Assembly (NCBI RefSeq): GCF_014207435.1
Contig: NZ_JACHGH010000011.1
Span: forward strand, 1-64,000
DNA length: 64,000 nt
Origin: Salirhabdus euzebyi
GTDB lineage: Bacteria; Bacillota; Bacilli; Bacillales; Alkalibacillaceae
Direction: 5' to 3'
The position numbers and the translations under genes are program-made. The notes under the pieces were generated by a model, which saw only the letters and a list, made by a program, of their open reading frames with translations, was not told the DNA's origin and did not search any database. This document shows positions 16,397 through 25,278 of this stretch, piece by piece (the stretch's first letter is position 1; every line of letters starts with the position of its first letter).

Positions 16397-16789
16397 ATGA
16401 AGGTTACGGGTTTTAATCATATAACACTTAACGTTTCGGATCTTAAGCAATCACTAGAATTTTATCTAGGAATACTTGGAATAGAGTTAGTGCATAAAGG
16501 TCGGATGGATGCCTATTTAGAATGGGGAAGTGTATGGATATGTTTACAGGAAAGGAAGGACTATCCTAACTACGGAGTTCCGCAAATAGGAGTGGATCAT
16601 ATCGCATTTTCAATAGAGGAAATTAACTTTCATCATGCAGTAGAACATTTAAAAAAGAATAATGTTCCAATCGTAAGAGAGCCTTTTGAAAAAGGAAAAG
16701 GTTGGGTTGTTAATTTCCTGGACCCTGATGGTATACAATTAGAGTTACATACTTCTAACTTATCTGAACGGATGACTGTTTGGAAATAG
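16397..16789 (+). CDS. VOC-fold metalloprotein, fosfomycin-enzyme-like
   Basis: A 130-residue glyoxalase/VOC-fold protein with two beta-alpha-beta-beta-beta modules. The metal ligands of the FosA/FosB/FosX group are in place: H8 (FNHITL), H68 (VDHIAFSIEE) and E116 (IQLELHT). WICLQ and the ending HTSNLSERM also resemble Fos enzymes. The K+ loop and other resistance-specific residues cannot be verified by eye, so it could be a general VOC protein. It overlaps no gene and ends 12 bases before the BtuF-like gene, so the two are probably co-transcribed. ATG at 16397 sits behind AAGGGGATAGG. Confidence 0.7.
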   Translation: MKVTGFNHITLNVSDLKQSLEFYLGILGIELVHKGRMDAYLEWGSVWICLQERKDYPNYGVPQIGVDHIAFSIEEINFHHAVEHLKKNNVPIVREPFEKGKGWVVNFLDPDGIQLELHTSNLSERMTVWK

Positions 16790-16801
16790 GGGGGTGAACT
16801 T

Positions 16802-17611
16802 ATGAGGATAATATCAATCTGTCCAAGTAATACGGAAATACTTGCATATTTAGGGCTGACTTCTCAAGTAGTGGGAGTAGATGATTTTTCTGATTGGCCA
16901 AATGGAATCAACCATTTACCGCGCCTCGGTCCCGACCTAAATATTAACATGGATAAAGTAGAACAATTAAAACCAGACATAGTCCTTGCTTCTCTTAGTG
17001 TACCAGGCATGGAAAAGATGGTTGAAGAACTTGAAAAAAGAAAAATTCCCCATATTACGTTGAATCCAAATTCTTTAGAAGAAATCGGTAATAGCCTTCT
17101 TCTCGTTGGGAAACATCTCGGAGTAGAAGATCAGGCCAAGCATGTATTCCAAAAATATAATCGTATTTTAGAAACCTATCGAAAACTTTCCCATGACATC
17201 GCACAAAAACGAAAGCTTTATTGGGAATGGTGGCCGAAGCCCGTATTTACTCCTGGAAAACACAATTGGTTAACGGAAATTAGTGAGTTGGCTGGGGGAA
17301 TCAATGTTTTTTCTACTGAAAATGTTGCTAGTTTTTCCACTAGTTGGGAGGATGTTAAATCAAGGGATCCAGATTATATTTGTATGGTTTGGGTTGGGGT
17401 CCAAACAGAAAAAATGAATCCTTCACTTATTAGAAAACGACCAGGCTGGCACGAGATGAGAGCAATAAAAGGGGATAAAATTATTATTTTAGATGAAGAT
17501 TTATATTGCAGACCTTCCCCACGCCTAATGGTAGGATTACAAAAGTTAGCAGCAATCCTCCATCCTGAAAAATTTCCACCGTATGAACTGGGAGATTCCC
17601 TTCTGGACTGA
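16802..17611 (+). CDS. BtuF-like helical-backbone metal receptor without signal peptide
   Basis: A 269-residue protein of the type III periplasmic-binding (BtuF/TroA-like helical backbone) fold. It begins directly with MRIISICPSNTEILAYLGL, so it has no signal sequence or lipobox and should be cytosolic. Family features include VVGVDDFSDWP, LKPDIVLAS and the C-terminal DYICMVW, DKIIILDEDLYCRPSPRLMVGL. Exported relatives deliver cobalamin or haem to ABC importers, but no permease or ATPase is nearby. It may bind a corrinoid or metal chelate in the cytosol. Its role is unknown. Confidence 0.75.
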   Translation: MRIISICPSNTEILAYLGLTSQVVGVDDFSDWPNGINHLPRLGPDLNINMDKVEQLKPDIVLASLSVPGMEKMVEELEKRKIPHITLNPNSLEEIGNSLLLVGKHLGVEDQAKHVFQKYNRILETYRKLSHDIAQKRKLYWEWWPKPVFTPGKHNWLTEISELAGGINVFSTENVASFSTSWEDVKSRDPDYICMVWVGVQTEKMNPSLIRKRPGWHEMRAIKGDKIIILDEDLYCRPSPRLMVGLQKLAAILHPEKFPPYELGDSLLD

Positions 17612-17741
17612 TAGAAGGCTAATATCATTTGGAGTTTATCTTGCCTTAAATATAACTAAGATTTAATACTTCTCAATAGTGGATATATCATATATAATTA
17701 TACCAATTTTCAAAATTTATCATCATGGGTAGGTTAAATAT

Positions 17742-18479
17742 ATGGAAGTTAATTCGTATGAAAAAGTAACACCAACTATAAACCGGTCCGGTGAAGCAAT
17801 CCGGGCAGGTGCAGTGGCTGGTTTTCCGATTTTTTTAGGTTATTTGCCTATCGCTATTACATATGGTGTATTAGCAGTTCAGTCGGGTTTGAGTATTTTG
17901 CAATTAACCTTAATGAGTGTTTTAGTATTTGCAGGTGCGTCCCAATTCATGGGTGCTAAAATGATTGGTACAGGTGCAGCAGCTATTGAAATTGTTATTG
18001 CAACTTTTGTTTTAAATTTTAGGCATTTTGTGATGAGTTTGTCATTCATGAATAAGGCCAGACCATTGCCACTTAAATGGAAGATTCCTCTTTCGTTAGG
18101 TTTAACCGATGAAACCTTTGCTGTTTCCTCTTTACATGGAGAGGAAGCAAAAAAAGAAAAGGGGAAGCTTTTTTACGCTACTTTAATTATCTTTGCTTAT
18201 TCATCATGGGTTGGTGGTTCCTTTTTAGGTGGGGTTCTTGGTGAAGTTATTCCTGAACGTTTAAGTCAGAGTATGGGGATTGCTTTGTATGCTATGTTTA
18301 TCGGACTCCTCGTTCCCTCCGTAAAAAAAGAGTGGCGTGTGGGACTTATTGCTCTTATTAGTATGCTACTAAACTTTGCTTTTGTGCATTTGCATATTAG
18401 TGAAGGTTGGGCAATTGTGCTAGCAACAATTATTGGTGGTTCCTTTGGTATCTTTTTGTTAAAGGAGGAAAAATCATGA
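17742..18479 (+). CDS. azlC: AzlC-family branched-chain amino acid exporter subunit
   Basis: A 245-residue membrane protein. The AzlC opening GAVAGFPIFLGYLPIAITYG and the FAGASQFMGAKMIGTGA motif are clear. With AzlD it exports branched-chain amino acids or analogues such as azaleucine. The stop codon overlaps the azlD start (ATGA), showing translational coupling. In B. subtilis, azlC sits in a Lrp-like (AzlB) operon; no azlB is seen here. Confidence 0.92.
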   Translation: MEVNSYEKVTPTINRSGEAIRAGAVAGFPIFLGYLPIAITYGVLAVQSGLSILQLTLMSVLVFAGASQFMGAKMIGTGAAAIEIVIATFVLNFRHFVMSLSFMNKARPLPLKWKIPLSLGLTDETFAVSSLHGEEAKKEKGKLFYATLIIFAYSSWVGGSFLGGVLGEVIPERLSQSMGIALYAMFIGLLVPSVKKEWRVGLIALISMLLNFAFVHLHISEGWAIVLATIIGGSFGIFLLKEEKS

Positions 18480-18769
18480 TATGGACCGTTATTATAGGTA
18501 TGTCGATTGTGACTTTGCTTCCGCGTTTAATCCCAGTTTTTATCGTGGACAAAGCCTCTTATCCAGTTTGGGTAAATAGATGGTTGGATGCGATTCCATA
18601 TGCTGCACTCGGTGCATTGATTTTCCCCGGGATCATGAGTGTTATTCCTGATAAACCTCTTTTTGGATTATTAGGCGGAATTATCGCGATAGGCATTGCT
18701 TTTTTTGAAGTTAATGTTATCTTTTCTGTTTTAGGTGCCATTTTAACTGTCTTTTTATTAACCGTGTAA
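18476..18769 (+). CDS. azlD: AzlD-family exporter subunit
   Basis: A 97-residue partner of AzlC with three to four short transmembrane helices. The family pattern TLLPRLIPVFIVDKASYP and WLDAIPYAALGALIFPG is present. ATG at 18476 overlaps the azlC stop by four bases and has AAAGGAGG upstream, within azlC. AzlC and AzlD form the functional exporter together. Confidence 0.9.
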   Translation: MIWTVIIGMSIVTLLPRLIPVFIVDKASYPVWVNRWLDAIPYAALGALIFPGIMSVIPDKPLFGLLGGIIAIGIAFFEVNVIFSVLGAILTVFLLTV

Positions 18770-18836
18770 TATCACCATACATTCCTCATTCTCATAAAAT
18801 GTATAGACTTTTTAACTTAGGAGAGGAATGTGTGAA

Positions 18837-19232
18837 ATGTACAGGCAAAATTTTGGAGAAATGCCTAACTTATCTCTACAACAATCACTAATGGATTTTC
18901 CATTTGGAGGCGGACAATTTCCTAATCAGCAGCCATTGCAACCCCCAAGTCAATTACCTGGACCACCTTCTATGTTACCTTCTCAGGTTGACCAAGGGCA
19001 ATTTGGAGCTCAGCTTGGTGGACCTACTGTTCAAGCTGTTGATCCTGGATCATTTTATGGATGTTTAAGAAAGGTCACTTTTGTTCGTTTGACAAATGGC
19101 AGAAGGTTTTGGTTTTATCCAACCTATATTGGGAGGGTGTCTGTAGCTGGGTATAGGTGGAATAGACGGTCCCAAAGGTGGATTTACACAGGGTTTGATG
19201 CAAACAGCGTTGATTCTTTTCAATGTTATTAA
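18837..19232 (+). CDS. Pro/Gln-rich protein with aromatic-basic C-terminal domain
   Basis: A 131-residue protein I cannot assign. The N-terminal half (residues about 15-65) is low complexity, rich in P, Q and G (QQPLQPPSQLPGPPSMLPSQ). The C-terminal half is a compact domain: YGCLRKVTFVRLTNGRRFWF, YPTYIGRVSVAGYRWNRRSQ, RWIYTGFDANSVDSFQCY. It has one cysteine near each end of that domain, which could form a disulphide. Similar architectures occur in spore-coat-associated proteins of Bacilli; that link is a guess. ATG at 18837 has GGAGAGG 10 bases upstream. Followed by a terminator. Confidence 0.75.
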   Translation: MYRQNFGEMPNLSLQQSLMDFPFGGGQFPNQQPLQPPSQLPGPPSMLPSQVDQGQFGAQLGGPTVQAVDPGSFYGCLRKVTFVRLTNGRRFWFYPTYIGRVSVAGYRWNRRSQRWIYTGFDANSVDSFQCY

Positions 19233-19237
19233 TGTTC

Positions 19238-19281
19238 TATATGCTGCATGGGAAAACTTCTCTGCAGCATATATTATTTTT
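19238..19281 (+). terminator. Intrinsic terminator
   Basis: Perfect 11-bp stem TATATGCTGCA/TGCAGCATATA with a 14-base loop and T-rich tail. Confidence 0.85.
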
Positions 19282-19298
19282 GAGGGGAGATGAGGAAT

Positions 19299-19826
19299 AT
19301 GGTTTTTATTCGACAGGCTAGTCTTCCAGATGCTGGTCAAATAGCTAAGGTTCATGTAGAAAGCTGGAAATCTACTTATAAAGATATTGTAGTTCAAGAA
19401 GATCTGAATCATGTTTTATCCTATGAAAAAAGAAAAGTGTTATGGGAAACGGTTTTAAAATCTAATTCGAATGATAAAATCCTTTATGTTGCCGAAAGCG
19501 AAGATCAAAAAATAGTTGGTTTTATTTCTGGTGGTACGGAACGATCAAAAAAATTCAATTATGATGGAGAAATTTATGCCATTTATATATTAGAGGATTA
19601 TCAAGGTATGGGAATTGGGAAGATGCTTCTAGATGCTTTTAAAAAAGAAGCAGAAGAAAAAGGGCATCAATCCATATTAGTATGGGTATTAACAGCGAAT
19701 CCTTCCAAAAAGTTTTATGAAAGGTTTGGCGCTAAACCAATAGAGGCAGATGAAATTACAATTGGTGATGGTACATATGAGGAAACTGCATACGGTTGGG
19801 AAAACATATTGTCTATTCGTGAATGA
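19299..19826 (+). CDS. GNAT-family N-acetyltransferase
   Basis: A 175-residue GNAT acetyltransferase. The acetyl-CoA binding motif is YQGMGIGKMLLDAF; the preceding strand is GEIYAIYILEDY, and VLTANPSKKFYERFGAKPI forms the C-terminal part. The target may be an amino acid, a peptide or an antibiotic. Start ATG at 19299 has GAGGGGA 10 bases upstream; ATG at 19290 is too close to it. It is convergent with the CDF exporter, separated by a shared terminator. Confidence 0.88.
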   Translation: MVFIRQASLPDAGQIAKVHVESWKSTYKDIVVQEDLNHVLSYEKRKVLWETVLKSNSNDKILYVAESEDQKIVGFISGGTERSKKFNYDGEIYAIYILEDYQGMGIGKMLLDAFKKEAEEKGHQSILVWVLTANPSKKFYERFGAKPIEADEITIGDGTYEETAYGWENILSIRE

Positions 19827-19831
19827 GCATA

Positions 19832-19870
19832 GAAAAAGCAGGGTTCTATACCTTTCCCTGCTTTTTCTTC
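19832..19870. terminator. Bidirectional terminator
   Basis: 12-bp stem GAAAAAGCAGGG/CCCTGCTTTTTC between the convergent GNAT and CDF genes. Confidence 0.85.
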
Positions 19871-20740
19871 TTAACTCGGATAAGGCTCAATGTGAAGGTG
19901 AGCGTGCTTTACCCCGTATTTTTTCTCTAAATGTATTTCCACTTCATCTGTAATGTGATGGCTTTCCTCTACGGTTAGTTGTGGGTTAACCAAAATGGTG
20001 GCCTCTAGTAAAACTTGATTACCATGTTTCCGTGCTTTTATATCTTTTACTTTTTCCACTCCGTGAACGTTTGAAATACTCTTCTTTATTTCTTTAATTT
20101 CTTTACTGTCAAACCCATCTGTTAATGTATGAGTAGCATCCCAAAAAATACCTACTGCCGTTTTAATAATAAGTAAACCTACAAGGATACCCGCAACCAA
20201 ATCTAACCAATGTACTCCCATTATGCTGCCCAAGATGCCGACAACAGCACCTATACTGACGAGAGCATCTGATAAGTTATCTTGAGACTGTGCATAAATG
20301 GCACTACTATTAATGTTTTTTGCTAATTTCCTGTTAAAACGATATACACCAAACATGACGATGGCACTAAAACCAGCAGCATAAGCAGTTATGATACTCG
20401 GTGTTTCTGTTTGGTTTTGAATGAGCTTCGTTACTGTATTGATTACGACTTCTAAACCTACAGTTATCATAATAAATGCAGCAATTAGAGACGCTATTGA
20501 TTCTGCCCTGTAGTGTCCGTAGTGATGGTCTTTATCAGGTGGTTTACGTGATATTTTAAGACCGATTAGAACCGCAACAGATGCAACGACGTCAGTCGCA
20601 TTGTTTAACCCATCTGCTCTTAAGGCAGCAGAGCCACCGATATATGCAACTGTTAACTTAAGGGCAGATAAAACTAGGTAAGCGGAAATACTTAACCAAG
20701 CACCTTTTTCTCCCCGCTTTAGATTGTCATACTCTTGCAT
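19871..20740 (-). CDS. Cation diffusion facilitator (metal exporter)
   Basis: A 289-residue CDF transporter with six predicted helices and a C-terminal cytosolic ferredoxin-like domain (about residues 205-289). Metal-site motifs are ADGLNNATDV in helix 2 (D-x-x-x-D type) and the HHYGHYRAES loop at about residue 75. Histidine-rich ends include HHITDEVEIH and HAHLHIEPY. It most resembles Mn/Fe-exporting types (MneP/MneS group) but metal choice is not readable from sequence. Start ATG at 20740 has GGAGG upstream; longer N-terminal extensions lack one. Confidence 0.88.
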   Translation of the reverse strand: MQEYDNLKRGEKGAWLSISAYLVLSALKLTVAYIGGSAALRADGLNNATDVVASVAVLIGLKISRKPPDKDHHYGHYRAESIASLIAAFIMITVGLEVVINTVTKLIQNQTETPSIITAYAAGFSAIVMFGVYRFNRKLAKNINSSAIYAQSQDNLSDALVSIGAVVGILGSIMGVHWLDLVAGILVGLLIIKTAVGIFWDATHTLTDGFDSKEIKEIKKSISNVHGVEKVKDIKARKHGNQVLLEATILVNPQLTVEESHHITDEVEIHLEKKYGVKHAHLHIEPYPS

Positions 20741-21030
20741 AGCTTTTCCTCCGATACTACTCAGTACATTTACATAGCTTATCAAAACTTGTCTCATTGA
20801 GTCTAGAGAAAAAAACATAGACCGATTCACTTAAATTGCTACATGTAAATGTTTTTGGTAATAGTCAACCCTAGTCCACAAAAATGATAACATCTCTATT
20901 TTGTACGAAAGAAAAAAGAATAATCAATTCATCTTTATTGTTATTCTTTAATAAATCAGAAACTCCCCCCCAAAAGTCTAGTGGCAAGCCCGTAAGATAT
21001 AACAGACTAATGATGGAGGGATAAAAAATA
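20741..21030. other. Intergenic region
   Basis: 290 bases upstream of both the CDF exporter and the secreted acidic protein. A short stem AGTCT/AGACT (20978-20982 and 21004-21008) encloses a loop just before the ribosome binding site of the right-hand gene. No coding potential or recognised riboswitch was seen. Confidence 0.4.
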
Positions 21031-21903
21031 ATGAAAAAAAGTAAATGGCTAAAAACGATGTCAGCTTCTGCATTAATCGTTTCATTAGCTTTACCAACTA
21101 CGATTTTCGCAGAAGAAGATGAGAAGGATATTGAGGTCGTTGAACTTGACTTAAGCGCTGAACAAGAAACAATTAACCTCGAGCAAGATTTGTTTTATTA
21201 CTTACACGCAATGTTTGACCAATTAAAGTTAGCTTTATCAGATGACCAAGTAGAAAGAGCAAACATTTTAGTTGGTATTAGTGAAGAAGCGATTTCGAAG
21301 GCGCAATTGTTGTTAGAAGAAGGAAATGAAGAGGCTGCTAGTGTTTTATTAAATAAGGCGGCTGAAGCAATAAAAAGTGCAGATGAACTAGCAGATAACA
21401 AGGAAGAGGAAGAAAATACGGACGGGGAAACAATTTCAGATATTGAAGATCCAATTGAAATAATTGTACTTGATCCTCCTCCAGTTCAGGAAGAAGAGGA
21501 AGAACAGGAAGAATATGATCTGGAAAGTAAAATTGGTCAAAACGTTATTGCGTTAACACTTGCTTTAGAAAAAGTTGGCAATCCAAATGCAAAAGCAGCA
21601 CTGGAACGTAATATTGCAAAATCACTTAAAAGATTGGAAGCGAAGTATGGCAATATTGACGAATTAAAAGCAAAACTTGCCGAGCTTAATGCATCTGATG
21701 AAGAGACAGAAGTAGAGGAAGAAGAAGTAGAAGAAACAGAACAAACAGATATGAGTATGGAAAAGGAAGAAACATCTGTAATAGCGAAAGATGACCCTGA
21801 TCGAGATAGCAATGACAATAAAGGAAACAATGGTAAAAAGCTGGGCCATAACAAGAATGGTGACTTTCCTGGTAAAGGAAAAGGTTTAGAAAAATTTAAA
21901 TAA
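21031..21903 (+). CDS. Secreted acidic protein, DUF5667-like
   Basis: A 290-residue exported protein. The signal peptide is residues 1-27 ([15 protein letters not shown], cleavage after AxA-like FA). A helical domain follows (about 48-115, [20 protein letters not shown]...) that fits DUF5667, then acidic linkers rich in EEEE, a second helical domain (about 165-215) and a lysine/glycine-rich tail ([10 protein letters not shown]). The charge switches sharply from acidic to basic at the C-terminus, which could bind wall polymers or metals. Function unknown. GGAGGG precedes the start, and a terminator follows. Confidence 0.75.
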   Translation: MKKSKWLKTMSASALIVSLALPTTIFAEEDEKDIEVVELDLSAEQETINLEQDLFYYLHAMFDQLKLALSDDQVERANILVGISEEAISKAQLLLEEGNEEAASVLLNKAAEAIKSADELADNKEEEENTDGETISDIEDPIEIIVLDPPPVQEEEEEQEEYDLESKIGQNVIALTLALEKVGNPNAKAALERNIAKSLKRLEAKYGNIDELKAKLAELNASDEETEVEEEEVEETEQTDMSMEKEETSVIAKDDPDRDSNDNKGNNGKKLGHNKNGDFPGKGKGLEKFK

Positions 21904-21913
21904 TAGTGAATCG

Positions 21914-21952
21914 AAAGCCTAATTTAACGGTAGTTAAATTAGGCTTTTTAAA
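21914..21952 (+). terminator. Intrinsic terminator
   Basis: About 15-bp stem AAAGCCTAATTTAAC/GTTAAATTAGGCTTT with a 4-base loop and T-rich tail. Confidence 0.9.
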
Positions 21953-22150
21953 TATTTAAAAAGTGGTACAAACGTGCAAGAGAACAGAAGACAAAATCCA
22001 TATATATAGTTAATAAGCACAAGTAAAAGTGAACGTTTATTGAACATTTTTTAAGGGTAATAAATATAATATAAAAATATTCTGAAAATTTATTGCATTA
22101 ATGACCATTTTCTAAGATAATGGAAAAAAGGGAACAAGGGGGTATGCTCC

Positions 22151-22393
22151 GTGAAAAAACAAAAAACATCATATATTCTAGTCAAATATAGAAATTGTTC
22201 TCCTCAGCCATTCGTAGCAAAGAAAGAAATTCCATTTGAAATTAAGTTAGCAGCCCGTTTAGCTTTAGATGAGATTATTTACAATGGCAATAAAGCAAGA
22301 CTTGAATCAAAAATTAATGAAGCAATTGATATGAACAATCGGGAAAAGTTTGAACAATTAAGCAAACATTATGAACCGTATACTTGGGAGTAA
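22151..22393 (+). CDS. IDEAL-domain protein
   Basis: An 80-residue protein with the IDEAL motif region LAARLALDEIIYNGNKARLE followed by the family ending EQLSKHYEPYTWE. IDEAL proteins in Firmicutes are small, of poorly known function, and the domain appears at the C-terminus of regulators such as ComK. The start is GTG at 22151 with AAGGGGG upstream. Here the gene is monocistronic with its own terminator. Confidence 0.8.
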   Translation: MKKQKTSYILVKYRNCSPQPFVAKKEIPFEIKLAARLALDEIIYNGNKARLESKINEAIDMNNREKFEQLSKHYEPYTWE

Positions 22394-22422
22394 GTGAGTA
22401 ATTAAATAAATGTGTAGAAAGA

Positions 22423-22460
22423 AATCCTTTTGTCTATTTATAGGCAAAAGGATTTTTTTG
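22423..22460 (+). terminator. Intrinsic terminator
   Basis: 10-bp stem AATCCTTTTG/CAAAAGGATT followed by seven Ts. Confidence 0.88.
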
Positions 22461-22559
22461 TGATCCCAATTTTTTTTCATCCTTTGAAAGAGGAATTTTG
22501 TCTAACTTTGAAGAATGTGAACAGTAGTATTTATCTTTTATTGGTATGGAGGGCGGAGT

Positions 22560-24050
22560 ATGACAGAAGAACAATCATTTAAGAGGGATCATTTAACGAA
22601 AAAGCAAAATAGAACGTTGATTCAAATACTAACTTTTGGTGTTTTGTTAGGGCTAGGGGCGGAGGCAGTTGTAGGTGCTCCACTTATGAATATGATTGCT
22701 CTAGGTGGAGTAGGTTTTTTGATGTTAGGACTAGCCACCATTTTATATAAAAAGAATATCGGGCCACAATTTATTCCTTATATAGCAATTATTGGAGTAG
22801 CAGTTGTTGCAGTGATTATTATTCACTCCTCTCCTTATGTAACCAATATGCTGTTTGCTTTTTTCTTACTTGGAGTGGCAGCGGTTTCATTATCTATTAG
22901 AGTTTTAACAACAGGTGCTTTCTTTGGAATAGGTGTACTTGCTTATTTTGTCATCGAAAAAGGTGAAGCATTAGGGTTTAATAGTCGAACGATTGTAATG
23001 ACAATGGTCTTTTTTGTTTTAGTATACATCGTGCTCTATATTCAAGTACAAATGGCAAAAAGTTTATTGGAGAATGTTAATGAGTCATTGGATAAATCAA
23101 ATGCATTATTAGAAGAAAGAAACCAACAAAGTACTAAGATTCGAGAAACAGCAAGTGTTGTTAATAATCTTATACAAAAAATTCATGACGATAGTAAAAA
23201 CCAGTCACGAGCAATGACTGAAATGAGTCAATCCTTTAATGAGGTAGGGAGTGCGGCTGACTCACAAGTGGAGGCAGTATCTGACATAACAAAATTATCA
23301 AGCCAATCAAACGAAAGAATACAACAATTAATGGATTCCTTTAAAGTGTTGGCTCAAGCGGGAGAAAAAGTTTATCATTCTTCCAGTCAAGGAGAAGAAT
23401 CGTTAAACGATTTAAAAATTACGATTGAAGGATTCCAAGAGTCGTTTATTAGTATGCAAGTTAAGATGGAAAATTTGGCCGCAAAAATTAGTGAATCAAC
23501 CAGTTTTACTAGTCAAATACAACAAATTGCAGAACAAACAAATTTATTGGCTTTAAACGCAAGCATCGAGGCAGCAAGAGCAGGCGATTCAGGAAGAGGC
23601 TTTGCAGTAGTTGCTGATGAAATCCGAAAGCTGGCAGAAGTATCAAATAGAACAGCACAACAAATTGATTCTATTTTAAAAAATGTAGAAGGCGATGCAA
23701 AAGATACGCAATCTGAAGTGAAGGTAAACAACAATAAATTAAAAGAAAGTATTACGATTACAAATGAGGTAACCCATTCACTTAAAGGAATTGGTGAAAA
23801 TATTAGTTCCTTTATTTCACAATTAAATACCTTTGGTGATGAAGCAGAATTTATTAAAAAGTCTTCAGAAGGAATAGATTTATCTGTTAATGAGTTAGCT
23901 TCTCTTATTGAGGAATCTACTGCTACGATGGAACAAATGCGGGCTACTGTAGAAGAACATCTTGTACGCCAAGGCTTACTTTTACAGTCGGTAAACGAGA
24001 CGAATGATGTGATTAGTCGATTAGAGGGTCAACAGAAAAGTATCTCCTAA
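22560..24050 (+). CDS. Methyl-accepting chemotaxis protein without HAMP domain
   Basis: A 496-residue chemoreceptor. Residues about 22-170 are six closely spaced transmembrane helices with no extracellular ligand domain, so it probably senses through the membrane or energy state. There is no HAMP domain; a coiled coil starts at about 175 and leads into the signalling domain. The hairpin tip is [20 protein letters not shown] followed by [19 protein letters not shown], which contacts CheA/CheW. Start ATG follows GGAGGGCGGAG. It stands alone, away from any che operon. Confidence 0.9.
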   Translation: MTEEQSFKRDHLTKKQNRTLIQILTFGVLLGLGAEAVVGAPLMNMIALGGVGFLMLGLATILYKKNIGPQFIPYIAIIGVAVVAVIIIHSSPYVTNMLFAFFLLGVAAVSLSIRVLTTGAFFGIGVLAYFVIEKGEALGFNSRTIVMTMVFFVLVYIVLYIQVQMAKSLLENVNESLDKSNALLEERNQQSTKIRETASVVNNLIQKIHDDSKNQSRAMTEMSQSFNEVGSAADSQVEAVSDITKLSSQSNERIQQLMDSFKVLAQAGEKVYHSSSQGEESLNDLKITIEGFQESFISMQVKMENLAAKISESTSFTSQIQQIAEQTNLLALNASIEAARAGDSGRGFAVVADEIRKLAEVSNRTAQQIDSILKNVEGDAKDTQSEVKVNNNKLKESITITNEVTHSLKGIGENISSFISQLNTFGDEAEFIKKSSEGIDLSVNELASLIEESTATMEQMRATVEEHLVRQGLLLQSVNETNDVISRLEGQQKSIS

Positions 24051-24153
24051 ACTGCTTTACATTAAGAATAGGCAAAAAAATCCTTTGATAGCTTTCTTTT
24101 AAGCATGATATAGTGGATATACAGAACAGATTGACTAGAGAGGATTTTTATAA

Positions 24154-24975
24154 ATGAAGAAGAAGTACTATTTACTGTTAGCACTTATCATGCTTCTTAT
24201 CATATCAGCTTGTAGTAATAACGAAGAAACAAAAAAAGAGGCCCAAAACAATCCAGATAAAGAACAAGATATAGAAGAAAAAGAAGTTCCAGACATAAAC
24301 GAACCAGAAGAACCAGAGGAACCAGTAGAGGAGCCTTCAGAACCAGTTACTAATCCTGAAATAGAAGAAGTGAGGGATGAAGATGGGAATGTTATTATAT
24401 CTAATCCCACGGACGTTCATCTTGTTGTTAATAAACAAAGAAGACTCCCTGATGGTTTCAAACCCGAGGATTTAGTCGTACCTAATGTGCCATTTTCATT
24501 TGATGGTTGGAACGAAAAAAAGCAAATACGAGAAATTGCTGCTAAGCCATTAGAAGAGTTGTTTGCTGCTGCAAAAGATGCTAGTGTAGATCTTGTTGCC
24601 GTTTCTGGTTTTCGATCTTTTGAAAGACAAAAAACGATTTATAATTATAACGTAGAAACGAATGGTCTTGAGCATGCCAAAATGTACTCAGCACAACCAG
24701 GTCATAGCGAACATCAGACTGGCTTATCAATGGATGTTTCATCTGTAGCCGTGTCATTCAATTTAGTGGAAGATTTTAGACAAACAGAAGAAGGCGAATA
24801 GTTAGCTAACCACGCTCATGAATATGGATTTATTGTACGTTATCCTAAAGGTAAAGAAGAGATAACAGGCTATAGCTATGAGCCTTGGCATATTCGCTAT
24901 GTCGGCATAGAAACGGCAACGGAAATATTTGAGCAACAACTTACTTTAGAAGAGTATTTCGGTTTAATGGAATAG
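24154..24975 (+). pseudogene. VanY-like D,D-carboxypeptidase lipoprotein, nonsense mutation
   Basis: A 273-codon frame broken by one TAG at 24799-24801 (codon 216). Reading on in the same frame gives LANHAHEYGFIVRYPKGKEE and SYEPWHIRYVGIETAT, which is the rest of a VanY/M15B peptidase; the frame ends at 24975. The signal peptide has lipobox ISAC (C20). A Glu/Pro linker follows, then SGFRSFERQ and GHSEHQTGLSMDV, which hold the first zinc ligands. The catalytic EPWH motif lies after the stop, so the shortened product should be inactive. TGG to TAG is the simplest change. Sequencing error or readthrough remain possible. Confidence 0.85.
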
Positions 24976-24983
24976 AGAATGGA

Positions 24984-25013
24984 AAGGGTAACCCAGATGG
25001 GTTGCCCTTATTT
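24984..25013 (+). terminator. Intrinsic terminator
   Basis: 11-bp stem AAGGGTAACCC/GGGTTGCCCTT with a single G-U pair. Confidence 0.7.
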
Positions 25014-25033
25014 AATTGCTTAGGAAATTATAA

Positions 25034-25180
25034 GATAAGTTAGTTGCACACGGGAGCCACGTCTCGCTCCAGCACCTACCCCCTCGGGACATAAGTCAAT
25101 CCCTTCTGTGGCAAAAACCTCCACGGCAGGTCTTGTCTTATGCCTGCCTTATGCTGAGCAAGGCGCTTGTGCTTTGTTCT
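25034..25180. repeat. Second intergenic repeat family, copy 1
   Basis: Non-coding G+C-richer element: GATAAGTTAGTTGCAC, then CTCCAGCACCTACCCCCTCG, GGACATAAGT, CCACGGCAGGTCTTGTCTTA, and an ending like CGCTTGTGCTTTGTTCT. A copy of about 80 percent identity by eye is at 36255-36402. Such elements recur between genes in Oceanobacillus-like genomes. No open frame fits. Confidence 0.75.
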
Positions 25181-25278
25181 TTATAGTTAAGTTTTTGTAA
25201 ACGCTTAAATATTTTAACAATTTTGTTAACTTTTTTGCTATGCTTTAGAAAATACATAAAGGAAAGAGTGGTGTGCCA

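Noticed and set aside
20978-21008. c-di-GMP or preQ1 riboswitch before the secreted protein
   Set aside because: Only a 5-bp stem and none of the conserved bases.
21537-21854. 105-codon Ser-rich antisense frame
   Set aside because: Mirror of the Glu-rich coding sequence of the secreted protein.
25196-25209. CcpA (cre) site upstream of the MFS gene
   Set aside because: TGTAAACGCTTAAA misses the consensus at one key position and no promoter fits well; kept only as a note.
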